DNA from: Chloroflexota bacterium
GTDB taxonomy: Bacteria > Chloroflexota > Dehalococcoidia > Dehalococcoidales > UBA2162
Direction: 5' to 3'
DNA: 8,274 nucleotides
NCBI GenBank assembly: GCA_016193545.1
Contig: JACPSA010000079.1
Location: 1-8,274, forward strand
Shown here: one piece after another, positions 1 to 5,429 of the stretch
How positions within the stretch are numbered: position 1 is the stretch's first letter
How the letters are laid out: each line of letters starts with the position of its first letter
Notes under the pieces: model-generated
Seen by the model: only the letters and a program-made list of their open reading frames with translations
Told to the model about the DNA's origin: nothing
Database searches by the model: none
Translations under genes and position numbers: made by a program

Positions 1-228
1 TACTTCATGTTTGATGACGGCAAGGCTTTCCCCATAATCGGGGAAGTTACCCCCCATATTCTGGAGCAGGCCTGGTACTTGCAGTTCCCGATGCCCTATG
101 TTTACACCTTATGGTGGCCATGGGTCAAGAATTTCCATGGTGAATGGGCTATTGGGGCTACTGATTCTTATGGTTTCACCAAGTTTATCTGGATTGACAA
201 GGCGTTGAAGAAATCGATGGGGTTCTAG
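1..228 (+). CDS. Extracellular solute-binding protein, C-terminal end (partial, 5' end outside window)
   Basis: The open frame enters from the left edge and ends at TAG 226-228, giving about 75 residues. The tail contains FPMPYVYTLWWPWVKNFHGE and ends TKFIWIDKALKKSMGF. This aromatic-rich stretch (YxYxLWWPWVKN, then a Gly/Tyr-rich stretch and FIWID) is what I associate with the C-terminal lobe of family 5 (peptide/nickel/oligopeptide type) ABC transporter binding proteins. Such proteins are exported or lipid-anchored and deliver substrate to a membrane permease. The signal peptide and ligand-binding core are outside the window, so the substrate cannot be judged. The gene ends 34 bp before a hairpin terminator and converges on an MFS transporter gene. 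Family call moderately sure; no other function suggested. Confidence 0.6.
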   Translation, partial: YFMFDDGKAFPIIGEVTPHILEQAWYLQFPMPYVYTLWWPWVKNFHGEWAIGATDSYGFTKFIWIDKALKKSMGF

Positions 229-261
229 ACCTTAATACCATTTGGCGGCGCGGTAAAAGAA

Positions 262-300
262 AAGGGGCGGGACGATTCAAGTCTTCTCGCCCCTTGTTTA
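262..300. terminator. Bidirectional rho-independent terminator
   Basis: Arms 262-272 and 285-295 pair over 11 bp (AAGGGGCG core, one G-U when read on the + strand) around a 12-nt loop. On the + strand the stem is followed by TTGTTTATT. On the - strand it runs into TTTTCTTTTA, the better T tract. It lies between the converging stops of the binding protein (228) and the MFS transporter (316, or 306 in the repaired frame), so it can end both transcripts. Confidence 0.8.
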
Positions 301-315
301 TTGGGCTAGGGGCTT

Positions 316-1578
316 TTAGAGCCTTTGCTTTTTACCATACTTGAGCATATCACGGCTCCCAAAAGGGCGGCTACAGTACCGGTCAGGAAGGTTGCCTGTG
401 GCCCCCACGCGCTCCAGATAAATCCGCCACGCGCTCCAGATAAATCCGCCTAAAGCTGAGCCGGCAATGATTCCGGTATTCTCACATATTCCTCCGTATA
501 AGCCCATGGCTGTGCTCTGCCGTTCCGGCGGCACTGAATCGGACAGTAAGCCCAATGCTGCCGGGGTAAACATTACCGTACCTAAATTAAGTGTAATGAC
601 GGCTAGGATAAGCCAGGAGAAGCTCTGTGCGAGAGCGATTCCCGCTAAACCAGAGGCTGACACCAGCAGGCCGAGTATCATAACCCCCTTTTTCCCTTTC
701 CGGTCAGCCAGTATTCCCATGGGTATGCCCAGTATTACCGTCACCAGTCCCCCTATTGTAAAGAGGATGCCGACCTCGGTAGCCCTCACTCCTATCACTT
801 CAGTAGCTAGCAGTGGCAGGAAGGCTATTGAAACGCCCACCCCCCAGAATTGAAGGGCGGTCACCAGGCACTGGAAACTGAAGGAACGGTAAGGAAGTCC
901 CTGCCCTTTAGCCGGAGTCTCATTAGTCGGCGAAGGAGGAACAGCTGGTGGTTCCGGTTTCACCGGCTGAATTTTTCTTAAACCGGTTATTACTGCGGTG
1001 CCTCCGAGGAGACCGATTCCGCAGGAAACGAAGAATACCGGCTGGTAGCCCCAGGTATCTACGATAAAGCCGCTGGGTAGAGCGCCGAGGCTTCGGGAAA
1101 TTGACAGCATGGTGACGGTGATAGCCATAAAGGTAGCTTTTCTTAATGGCGGGGCGTTACTGCCGATATAGCCCCGGCCCGGTCCGAAGAGGGCGGAACG
1201 GACTATTCCCCAGAAGAAAAAGATGAGAAAGATGGCCGAGATATTCTGCATTAAGGCAAAGAAAAGCACTACCAGTCCGCTGATAAAGGTGCCTATGCTC
1301 AGGGGGATTTTCAGTCCTGCCTTATCGGCTACCCAGCCCCAGGTACTCTCACCGAAGACCATGCCGACCATAGCTGTGGAGAGCATCAGTCCCAATATTT
1401 CAGGAGTTACGCCGAGTGAAGTCAGGTAGAGAGGTAAAATAGGGTTTAGGATACTCATCGCCAGAGTGCCCAGCCCCATGATGGCTATTACCGCTACTAA
1501 CTCCCGGCTGACAGGCCTTCTCATCTTATCCGTGCTATGGTTAATTATCAGTTCCCGGCTTTTCTTAAGCGGACTCAT
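316..1578 (-). CDS. MFS transporter with frameshifted C-terminus
   Basis: A 420-residue integral membrane protein of the major facilitator superfamily. It has two six-helix halves joined by a Pro-rich cytoplasmic linker (about residues 203-229). Motif-A-like loops follow TM2 (GWVADKAGLK, near residue 82) and TM8 (GILADRKGKK, near 289). Substrate unknown; a drug or small-molecule exporter is possible. ATG at 1578 is preferred over the adjacent TTG at 1581; neither has a good Shine-Dalgarno, and Met at residue 19 is a further option. The C-terminus is abnormal. A 22-bp tandem duplication (405-450) shifts the frame after WSAW, so the last 36 residues are polar (RIYLERVGATGN...) rather than a helix. 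Removing one copy restores GPQATFLTGTVAALLGAV and a stop at 306-308, which looks like TM12. The protein is probably impaired, or the duplication is recent or an assembly error. It lies 114-117 bp downstream of a second MFS gene on the same strand. Confidence 0.85.
   Translation of the reverse strand: MSPLKKSRELIINHSTDKMRRPVSRELVAVIAIMGLGTLAMSILNPILPLYLTSLGVTPEILGLMLSTAMVGMVFGESTWGWVADKAGLKIPLSIGTFISGLVVLFFALMQNISAIFLIFFFWGIVRSALFGPGRGYIGSNAPPLRKATFMAITVTMLSISRSLGALPSGFIVDTWGYQPVFFVSCGIGLLGGTAVITGLRKIQPVKPEPPAVPPSPTNETPAKGQGLPYRSFSFQCLVTALQFWGVGVSIAFLPLLATEVIGVRATEVGILFTIGGLVTVILGIPMGILADRKGKKGVMILGLLVSASGLAGIALAQSFSWLILAVITLNLGTVMFTPAALGLLSDSVPPERQSTAMGLYGGICENTGIIAGSALGGFIWSAWRIYLERVGATGNLPDRYCSRPFGSRDMLKYGKKQRL
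405..450. repeat. 22-bp tandem duplication inside the MFS gene
   Basis: Two identical 22-bp units, 405-426 and 427-448, each starting CCACGCGCTCC and ending ATAAATCCG. The match continues 2 bp further to 450. Because 22 is not a multiple of three, the second copy shifts the reading frame of the transporter. A slippage or replication event is the simplest origin. Confidence 0.95.
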
Positions 1579-1624
1579 CAATAGTAGGCTGATTAGCCCA
1601 TAAAGGTCAAACCAGGTACTTACC

Positions 1625-1653
1625 AGTCTAGATTAGAAGGTAGTGAAAGACAA
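1625..1653 (-). promoter_or_regulatory. Weak candidate promoter for the first MFS gene
   Basis: On the minus strand TTGTCT (1653-1648) is followed after 17 bp by TAGACT (1630-1625). Each hexamer matches consensus at four of six positions. It lies in the 114-117 bp gap between the two MFS genes and could start a separate transcript about 40 bp ahead of ATG 1578. Hexamer quality is low, so read-through from the upstream gene is equally likely. Confidence 0.2.
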
Positions 1654-1694
1654 GCGTGCTTACTGGTGTGGGAAGCCGGGGGTACAGTACCTAT

Positions 1695-3014
1695 TTAGCC
1701 AGTCCTCGCAAGGCGGGGCACTGCCGACAGTGCCGCTTCTTTTTTGGCAAAGAAAGCGTAGAAGAGGACCGCTCCCATAAGGGAGGCAGCGGCGGCCATG
1801 CTGAAGGGAGCGATGAAGTTGCCTCCGGCCATTAGTCCTCCGGCGATTATAGCGGGGAAGGAACCTCCCAGGTCAAACCACATGTGGCTGAACCCGGCGG
1901 TGGTGGCGCGCTCTTTCGCCACCACTAGCTCCATGCCTACCTGGTTTCGAATCGGCATGGAGAGGCTATAGAAAGCTCCCCTCATCAGATATAAAAACCC
2001 CACCATGTAGAGGTTTCTGGTGAGCACCATGAAAATGATGAAGGGGACAGAGATAAGCTGGGTGATAAGTAAGGTCTTTACCTTCCCCCACTTCTTTATC
2101 AGTACTGGACTGAGCAAGATTGTCGCTGCGCCACTCAGTGAGCCGATGGACATTATCATGCCTATCTGTCCGGTAGTAGCGCCCTGGTACTCCTGGAAGA
2201 AGACGCTGAAGAAACGGGTCATGAAGCCGAAGGATAGCCCCAGGAACAAGCTGCAAAGCCCTAGCTTAGCCAGGATGGAGAAGTTCACGATGTTTCTTAA
2301 AGTGACGAGGTCCTTGAAGCTCTCCACCAGTTCTAAGCGCTTCTCTTTCATCAGCATCAATGGAGTCAGGGCAGCAAAGCTAAGGGGTAGAGATGTTACT
2401 AAGGACCATCTCCCTGCCGCCGGGTCTATAATCGATACATCCAAAACATTGCCCCAGAAGAGGGGTAGTAAACCTGCGGAGAGGAAACCGACAAAGCGGG
2501 AGAACATATCGAAAGAAGAGTTGATACTGAAGAGGTGCGGTCTTTCTTCAGGTTCACTATTTTCCATCATAAATGGTGCCCCGGTGACGGCATGGAAGCC
2601 CTCCCCCATTCCCCGAAAGCTGGTGAGAATGATTAGGGCGGTAGGGTTCAAGGTGAACAGGGTAGCTAACCTCATGATGATGACCATGGTAGTGGCCAGA
2701 AAGAAGGTGCGTCTCCTGCCTATTTTGTCGCCGATGAGACCAGCCGGAAAGGCGAAGAAGCCGTGAAACAGCATCTCAATAGCCACCAGCAGCCCGACAA
2801 AGGCGACATCAAAGCCGAGCCAGAGAAGGTAGAGGTTGAACATCACGGTCCATATTCCTGAGCCCAGTCCTTCGGCAAGGCTGTAGGCCAGGTATAGACG
2901 GGCGTTGCGGCTGAACTTGCGGACATTATTTACATAGTTGACTATGCCTCGTGCTAGAGAGAACCCTCCTTGCTCTGGGGGTTGAGGCACCAGATTCTGT
3001 CCAGAAGGTCTCAT
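1695..3014 (-). CDS. MFS transporter, substrate unknown
   Basis: A 439-residue major facilitator with about 12 membrane helices. After a roughly 35-residue soluble N-terminus, TM1 (LYLAYSLAEGLGSGIWTVMF) and TM2 lead into a clear motif A, GLIGDKIGRRR, at residues 92-102. The second half shows the weaker equivalent SPVLIKKWGK. The length is usual for the family. Tandem ATGs lie at 3017 and 3014. The Shine-Dalgarno GGAGG (3023-3019) is 1 nt from the first and 4 nt from the second, so I choose 3014. The ribosome site directly follows the stop of the small upstream gene, so the two are co-transcribed and probably coupled. The sequence gives no clue to the transported compound. The family call is secure. 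Confidence 0.88.
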   Translation of the reverse strand: MRPSGQNLVPQPPEQGGFSLARGIVNYVNNVRKFSRNARLYLAYSLAEGLGSGIWTVMFNLYLLWLGFDVAFVGLLVAIEMLFHGFFAFPAGLIGDKIGRRRTFFLATTMVIIMRLATLFTLNPTALIILTSFRGMGEGFHAVTGAPFMMENSEPEERPHLFSINSSFDMFSRFVGFLSAGLLPLFWGNVLDVSIIDPAAGRWSLVTSLPLSFAALTPLMLMKEKRLELVESFKDLVTLRNIVNFSILAKLGLCSLFLGLSFGFMTRFFSVFFQEYQGATTGQIGMIMSIGSLSGAATILLSPVLIKKWGKVKTLLITQLISVPFIIFMVLTRNLYMVGFLYLMRGAFYSLSMPIRNQVGMELVVAKERATTAGFSHMWFDLGGSFPAIIAGGLMAGGNFIAPFSMAAAASLMGAVLFYAFFAKKEAALSAVPRLARTG

Positions 3015-3023
3015 CATACCTCC

Positions 3024-3278
3024 CTAATTCTTAGGAGTTTCCTCTTTCTTTTCTGGTTGGGTATCTTTCTTAGCGCGGGAAGAGAGACTCCAACCGACGA
3101 AAAAGAAGAGGAAAAACGCCACCAGTATCCCACCCCCAATCCAGAGTATAATGGCAGGTATATGCATAGTGCCGACATGCAGTCCACCACCATTGGCTCG
3201 AGCCACTTTGGTCTGCTCTAGGGCAAGTAGCCCGGCTATCGTCATACCTGAAAGAAGCCTCACCAGAAATTTCATCAT
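3024..3278 (-). CDS. Small signal-peptide/one-helix membrane protein, unknown function
   Basis: An 84-residue protein not recognised as a named family. Residues 1-28 resemble a signal peptide: MMKFLVR n-region, hydrophobic LLSGMTIAGLLAL, then VARA before NGGG. A short glycine-rich stretch with two histidines (NGGGLHVGTMH) precedes one strong membrane helix (IPAIILWIGGGILVAFFLFF). A charged Lys/Glu-rich cytoplasmic tail ends the protein. If the signal is cut, this is a small type I membrane protein with about 11 residues outside. The frame can be opened to a GTG at 3296, but that adds residues ahead of the Lys-bearing n-region, so ATG 3278 or 3275 is preferred. No convincing Shine-Dalgarno is visible. 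Its stop TAG (3026-3024) abuts the ribosome site of the downstream MFS gene, suggesting a partner or accessory role for that transporter (inference). Confidence 0.65.
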   Translation of the reverse strand: MMKFLVRLLSGMTIAGLLALEQTKVARANGGGLHVGTMHIPAIILWIGGGILVAFFLFFFVGWSLSSRAKKDTQPEKKEETPKN

Positions 3279-3286
3279 AATGAGGC

Positions 3287-3315
3287 AGTTTATCACTTTT
3301 ACTTAGCATTGTAAA
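3287..3315 (-). promoter_or_regulatory. Candidate promoter for the small-protein/MFS transcript
   Basis: On the minus strand TTTACA (3315-3310) and TAAACT (3292-3287) are 17 bp apart; the first differs from consensus at one position and the second at two. The expected start point near 3280 would sit only about 2 nt before ATG 3278. The message would then be leaderless or nearly so, which fits the lack of a Shine-Dalgarno there. Prediction only. Confidence 0.35.
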
Positions 3316-3330
3316 GGTTTGGCTTTAACT
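3313..3330 (+). repeat. Left copy of 18-bp direct repeat flanking the hairpin block
   Basis: AAAGGTTTGGCTTTAACT here matches 3569-3586 at 17 of 18 positions. The copies lie outside the hairpin-rich element, about 30 bp from its left end and 15 bp from its right end. Their spacing from the element makes a simple target-site duplication unlikely. Confidence 0.7.
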
Positions 3331-3358
3331 GGTTCCTCTCAATTTTTAGGTGCTTATT

Positions 3359-3554
3359 AACCTTACCCCCTTAATCCCCCTCTCCTTTTAAGGAGAGGGG
3401 GAAGAGATATTAGAAGAGGGGCTAACGCCCCTCTTAAACACACTGTTCTTAGACTTTCCCTGACGCAAGGGAGAGATTTCAGAGAGTGGTAACGCCTCTC
3501 TCTGACTTACACTTTTCCTTCCCTTTCAAGGGAAGGGGGTCAGGGGGATAGGTT
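3359..3554. repeat. Hairpin-rich, MITE-like intergenic element
   Basis: This block fills about half of the roughly 415-bp gene-free gap 3279-3693; the rest holds the flanking repeats and promoters. It contains four hairpins in mirrored order. First, 3376-3387 pairs with 3390-3401 (perfect 12 bp, CCCCCTCTCCTT). Second, 3414-3422 pairs with 3427-3435 (9 bp, TAAC loop). Third, 3480-3489 pairs with 3495-3504 (one mismatch, TAACG loop). Fourth, 3517-3525 pairs with 3528-3536 (9 bp). The outer ends are imperfect inverted repeats: AACCTTACCCCC on the left, and AACCTATCCCCC on the minus strand at the right. No open frame codes for a transposase. A non-autonomous, dispersed palindromic element is the best reading. 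A processed RNA or double terminator is possible. No clear target-site duplication was seen. Confidence 0.6.
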
Positions 3555-3568
3555 GCTAAACGACTTTA

Positions 3569-3586
3569 AAAGGTTTGGCTTTGACT
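3569..3586 (+). repeat. Right copy of 18-bp direct repeat, carrying a -35 box
   Basis: AAAGGTTTGGCTTTGACT differs from the left copy (3313-3330) by one base, A to G. That base creates the TTGACT -35 hexamer used by the predicted nitroreductase promoter. Confidence 0.7.
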
Positions 3587-3609
3587 TTTTCCGGTGCCAT
3601 AAATATAAT
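3581..3609 (+). promoter_or_regulatory. Sigma70-type promoter of the nitroreductase gene
   Basis: TTGACT at 3581-3586 and a perfect TATAAT at 3604-3609 are separated by the ideal 17 bp. The expected start near 3616 leaves a leader of about 78 nt before ATG 3694. No operator-like dyad overlaps it, so expression may be constitutive. Confidence 0.8.
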
Positions 3610-3693
3610 GAATTTTTAGCAGTCTTACCGGGTGGAAATTAAAAATCGAAATGGCAGATGCCCGGGGTGAGTAATCAATTTAGGGGGGTAGCT

Positions 3694-4353
3694 ATGCTTA
3701 CTGTGTGGGACGCGATAAAAATTAGGCGCAGTATCCGCAAGTTCAGTCCTGACGATGTTTCCGATGAGGTAATTAATCAGATGCTTGAGGCAGCCAGGCT
3801 GGCACCATCAGGGAGTAACCGCCAGCCGTGGCGCTTTATGGTGGTCAGGGATAAGGAAGTCAAGGATGAATTGCGCCGGATGTGCCTTGGGCAGCGGTTT
3901 ATCGCCGAAGCGCCGGTGGTGATTGTTTGTTTCAGTGACCTGGAGCGGTATTCCTTGGATGCCAGGCGGCAGAGACGGAAGGAATTTATCGAATCAGGCG
4001 TCCAGTCAACGCTGGCGGGTCGCTTTGCTGACCCCGAGTATCGGGCGCAACTGGATTCGGCACCGACTCCCCCTCGTGATGAGTTAATCGCACCGGCCAG
4101 AGCCAATACTTTTATTGCCATTGAGCATCTGGTATTGATGGCTACCGCTCTGGGGGTGGGCACTTGCTGGGTGGCTGGTACCAGCGCTATTCCGGAGATT
4201 TACCGTTTCTTTGGTCTACCGGATAATCTGGTGCTGGCGGCAGTGGTCGCGGTAGGTTATCCGGCCGGGGAAATCCCCCCGCCACGACCGCGCCTGAGTC
4301 TTGAAGAGATTTTGCTGGTACCACAGCCTCAGCATGTCGGCAGACAGGGGTAA
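3694..4353 (+). CDS. Nitroreductase family protein (FMN-dependent oxidoreductase)
   Basis: A 219-residue cytoplasmic flavoprotein of the NfsB/FRP-like nitroreductase fold, which reduces nitro compounds, quinones or related acceptors with NAD(P)H through FMN. The N-terminal signature IRRSIRKFSPDDVS (residues 10-23) supplies the FMN-phosphate-binding Arg residues. APSGSNRQPWRFMVV (37-51) is the typical second FMN segment. ALGVGTCWVAG (152-162) and VAVGYPAGEIPPPRPR (185-200) complete the family pattern. Length is normal. ATG 3694 is chosen because a GGGGGG ribosome site (3683-3688) sits 5 nt before it and the family start follows at once; the in-frame ATG at 3658 has no ribosome site. It has its own strong promoter and ends 10 bp from the converging flavoprotein gene. 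The physiological substrate is not deducible; an iodotyrosine-deiodinase-like or BluB-like activity cannot be excluded from sequence alone. Confidence 0.9.
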   Translation: MLTVWDAIKIRRSIRKFSPDDVSDEVINQMLEAARLAPSGSNRQPWRFMVVRDKEVKDELRRMCLGQRFIAEAPVVIVCFSDLERYSLDARRQRRKEFIESGVQSTLAGRFADPEYRAQLDSAPTPPRDELIAPARANTFIAIEHLVLMATALGVGTCWVAGTSAIPEIYRFFGLPDNLVLAAVVAVGYPAGEIPPPRPRLSLEEILLVPQPQHVGRQG

Positions 4354-4363
4354 GTTATCGGTT

Positions 4364-4990
4364 TTAATCGAATGGGTTGAGCTTGTAGCCGTATCTTTCG
4401 GCAAGCTGGCCATAAAACGAGCGCTCATAGCCTTCAGGCCATTTCAGCCTCTGGTTCACCAGTGCCACCACCTGTTTGCCCAGTTCTTTTGACTCTCTCA
4501 TCGAACGCTCGTCATTTCTCACTCTTCCCCGGTTGCGGGCAAGCCCGCTAACGTAGTCAGCGCAGAACATATGCTGACTGAGGAAGAAGAGGTACAAGCG
4601 GACAATAACGTCCCAGGTTCCCGTCCGGCTGGCTACGGCGATGGGGGCGCCGACCTTGTTGGCTAAGAGTTTGGATGGCAGCACCCGGCTGATGCGGGTC
4701 AACAGACTGGCCGCCTGGTTGGTCACACTCTGATTCCAGGTCGGACTACCGATGATTATCCCGTCGGCTTGCAGCAGCTTGTCCAGGATGGACTGCATGT
4801 CGTCCTTAATGTGACACTTAAAAGTTTTCAAACAAGCGTCACAGGCATCGCACGGCATCAGTTCTTTGCCAGCTACGCTGACCAGTTCGGTTTCTGCGCC
4901 TGCCTCCTGGGCGCCGGCCAGAGCCTCCGTAACCAGGATTTCAGTGTTACCGTTTTTCCGTGGACTGCAACAAAGACCTAGTACCTTCAT
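4364..4990 (-). CDS. Iron-sulfur flavoprotein-like NADPH-dependent FMN reductase
   Basis: A 208-residue flavodoxin-fold protein. MKVLGLCCSPRKNGNTE (1-17) is the beta1/phosphate-binding loop that holds FMN phosphate in the NADPH-dependent FMN reductase family, and DGIIIGSPTWNQSVTNQ is the second FMN loop. Between them lie Cys47, Cys50, Cys53 and Cys59 in a CX2CX2CX5C arrangement. This is the compact motif that binds the [4Fe-4S] cluster in archaeal and bacterial iron-sulfur flavoproteins (Isf). It is therefore a likely cytoplasmic electron carrier between ferredoxin-like donors and flavin or other acceptors, possibly in oxidative-stress defence. ATG 4990 is preferred because the protein starts directly at the beta1 strand with AAAGAAAG upstream; an in-frame GTG at 5014 would add eight charged residues. 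Converges with the nitroreductase gene, 10 bp apart, without a visible terminator. Confidence 0.85.
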   Translation of the reverse strand: MKVLGLCCSPRKNGNTEILVTEALAGAQEAGAETELVSVAGKELMPCDACDACLKTFKCHIKDDMQSILDKLLQADGIIIGSPTWNQSVTNQAASLLTRISRVLPSKLLANKVGAPIAVASRTGTWDVIVRLYLFFLSQHMFCADYVSGLARNRGRVRNDERSMRESKELGKQVVALVNQRLKWPEGYERSFYGQLAERYGYKLNPFD

Positions 4991-5046
4991 TCTTTCTTTA
5001 ACTCTTCCTTTCACTTTATTATTAAATAAGATTGTCTAATCGTAGC

Positions 5047-5076
5047 ATTCTAACTTATCAGGACTGATGTTGTAAA
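5047..5076 (-). promoter_or_regulatory. Candidate promoter of the flavoprotein gene
   Basis: On the minus strand TTTACA (5076-5071) and TAGAAT (5052-5047) are 18 bp apart, one mismatch to consensus in each hexamer. The predicted start near 5040 gives a leader of about 50 nt before ATG 4990. Confidence 0.5.
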
Positions 5077-5099
5077 GGTCTGTTAGGCTTTAGTTTAAT
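5070..5099 (+). promoter_or_regulatory. Weak candidate promoter for tRNA-Leu
   Basis: TTGTAA (5070-5075) and TTTAAT (5094-5099) are 18 bp apart and would give a leader of about 85 nt before the tRNA. It overlaps the -35 of the divergent flavoprotein promoter. TAAAAT at 5128-5133 is another -10 candidate but lacks a well-placed -35. Low certainty. Confidence 0.22.
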
Positions 5100-5192
5100 G
5101 TTGGTAGCTTTGCTCGGTTATCTCTGCTAAAATAGAGTGAGTCTGAGAATTTCTTGTTACCTTAAGCCGAGAAAGTGCTGAACTGGCTTTGC

Positions 5193-5277
5193 GGGGGAGT
5201 GTCGGAATTGGCAGACGAGCATGACTTAGGATCATGTGCCGCAAGGCGTCGGGGTTCGAGTCCCCGCTTCCCCACCA
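5193..5277 (+). tRNA. tRNA-Leu (anticodon UAG)
   Basis: A full class II cloverleaf of 85 nt including encoded CCA (5275-5277). Acceptor stem 5193-5199 pairs with 5267-5273 (one G-U). The D arm has AATTGG. The anticodon stem 5220-5224/5232-5236 encloses loop CTTAGGA with anticodon TAG at 5227-5229, reading CUN leucine codons. A variable-arm stem is formed by GCC 5238-5240 and GGC 5245-5247. The T arm 5250-5254/5262-5266 carries loop TTCGAGT. The long variable arm and the anticodon loop identify tRNA-Leu. It stands alone between two minus-strand genes; no further tRNA follows, and no clear terminator is seen. Confidence 0.97.
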
Positions 5278-5279
5278 TA

Positions 5280-5298
5280 ATGGTAATGATATTACCAT
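5280..5298. promoter_or_regulatory. Dyad GGTAAT-N3-ATTACC, copy 1
   Basis: Arms ATGGTAAT (5280-5287) and ATTACCAT (5291-5298) form a perfect 8-bp inverted repeat with spacer GAT, 3 bp after the tRNA. No T tract follows, so it is not a standard terminator. The core matches copy 2 at 5360-5374. It could be a protein-binding site or an RNA processing hairpin. Confidence 0.5.
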
Positions 5299-5359
5299 AG
5301 GTTAGATACGGATAATATCCCTCTTCCTACCCTAAGATTATCTTTTAGCTTCATCCTGT

Positions 5360-5374
5360 GGTAATTGTATTACC
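5360..5374. promoter_or_regulatory. Dyad GGTAAT-N3-ATTACC, copy 2
   Basis: GGTAAT (5360-5365), spacer TGT, ATTACC (5369-5374): the same arms and spacing as copy 1, 78 bp away. It lies 56 bp past the 3' end of the MFS gene on the minus strand. Function unknown. Confidence 0.5.
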
Positions 5375-5429
5375 TTGAAGTCATCCGGTTGGGCATGGTC
5401 TTCTTTTAACCAGTTCAGTATCAGCCTTG

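Noticed and set aside
2020..2766. 248-codon open frame on the + strand
   Set aside because: It lies wholly within the minus-strand MFS gene, is Lys/Ser/Pro-rich without any domain pattern, and has no ribosome site. It is an antisense shadow.
3376..3540. CRISPR-like array of repeats
   Set aside because: The units are self-complementary hairpins of unequal length and sequence, without constant repeats separated by unique spacers.
3658..3693. Upstream ATG start for the nitroreductase
   Set aside because: No ribosome site precedes 3658, while 3694 has a G-rich site at 5 nt and begins the conserved family sequence.
5095..5298. 67-codon minus-strand frame across the tRNA
   Set aside because: It is read antisense through tRNA-Leu; GSGDSNPD-type peptides are a common artefact of translating tRNA genes.
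5280..5298. Rho-independent terminator of tRNA-Leu
   Set aside because: The dyad is AT-rich and followed by AGGTTAGAT rather than a T run.
5311..5346. Hairpin GATAAT/ATTATC followed by CTTTTAG as a terminator
   Set aside because: The stem is only 6 AT-rich pairs with a 20-nt loop, too weak to support a call.
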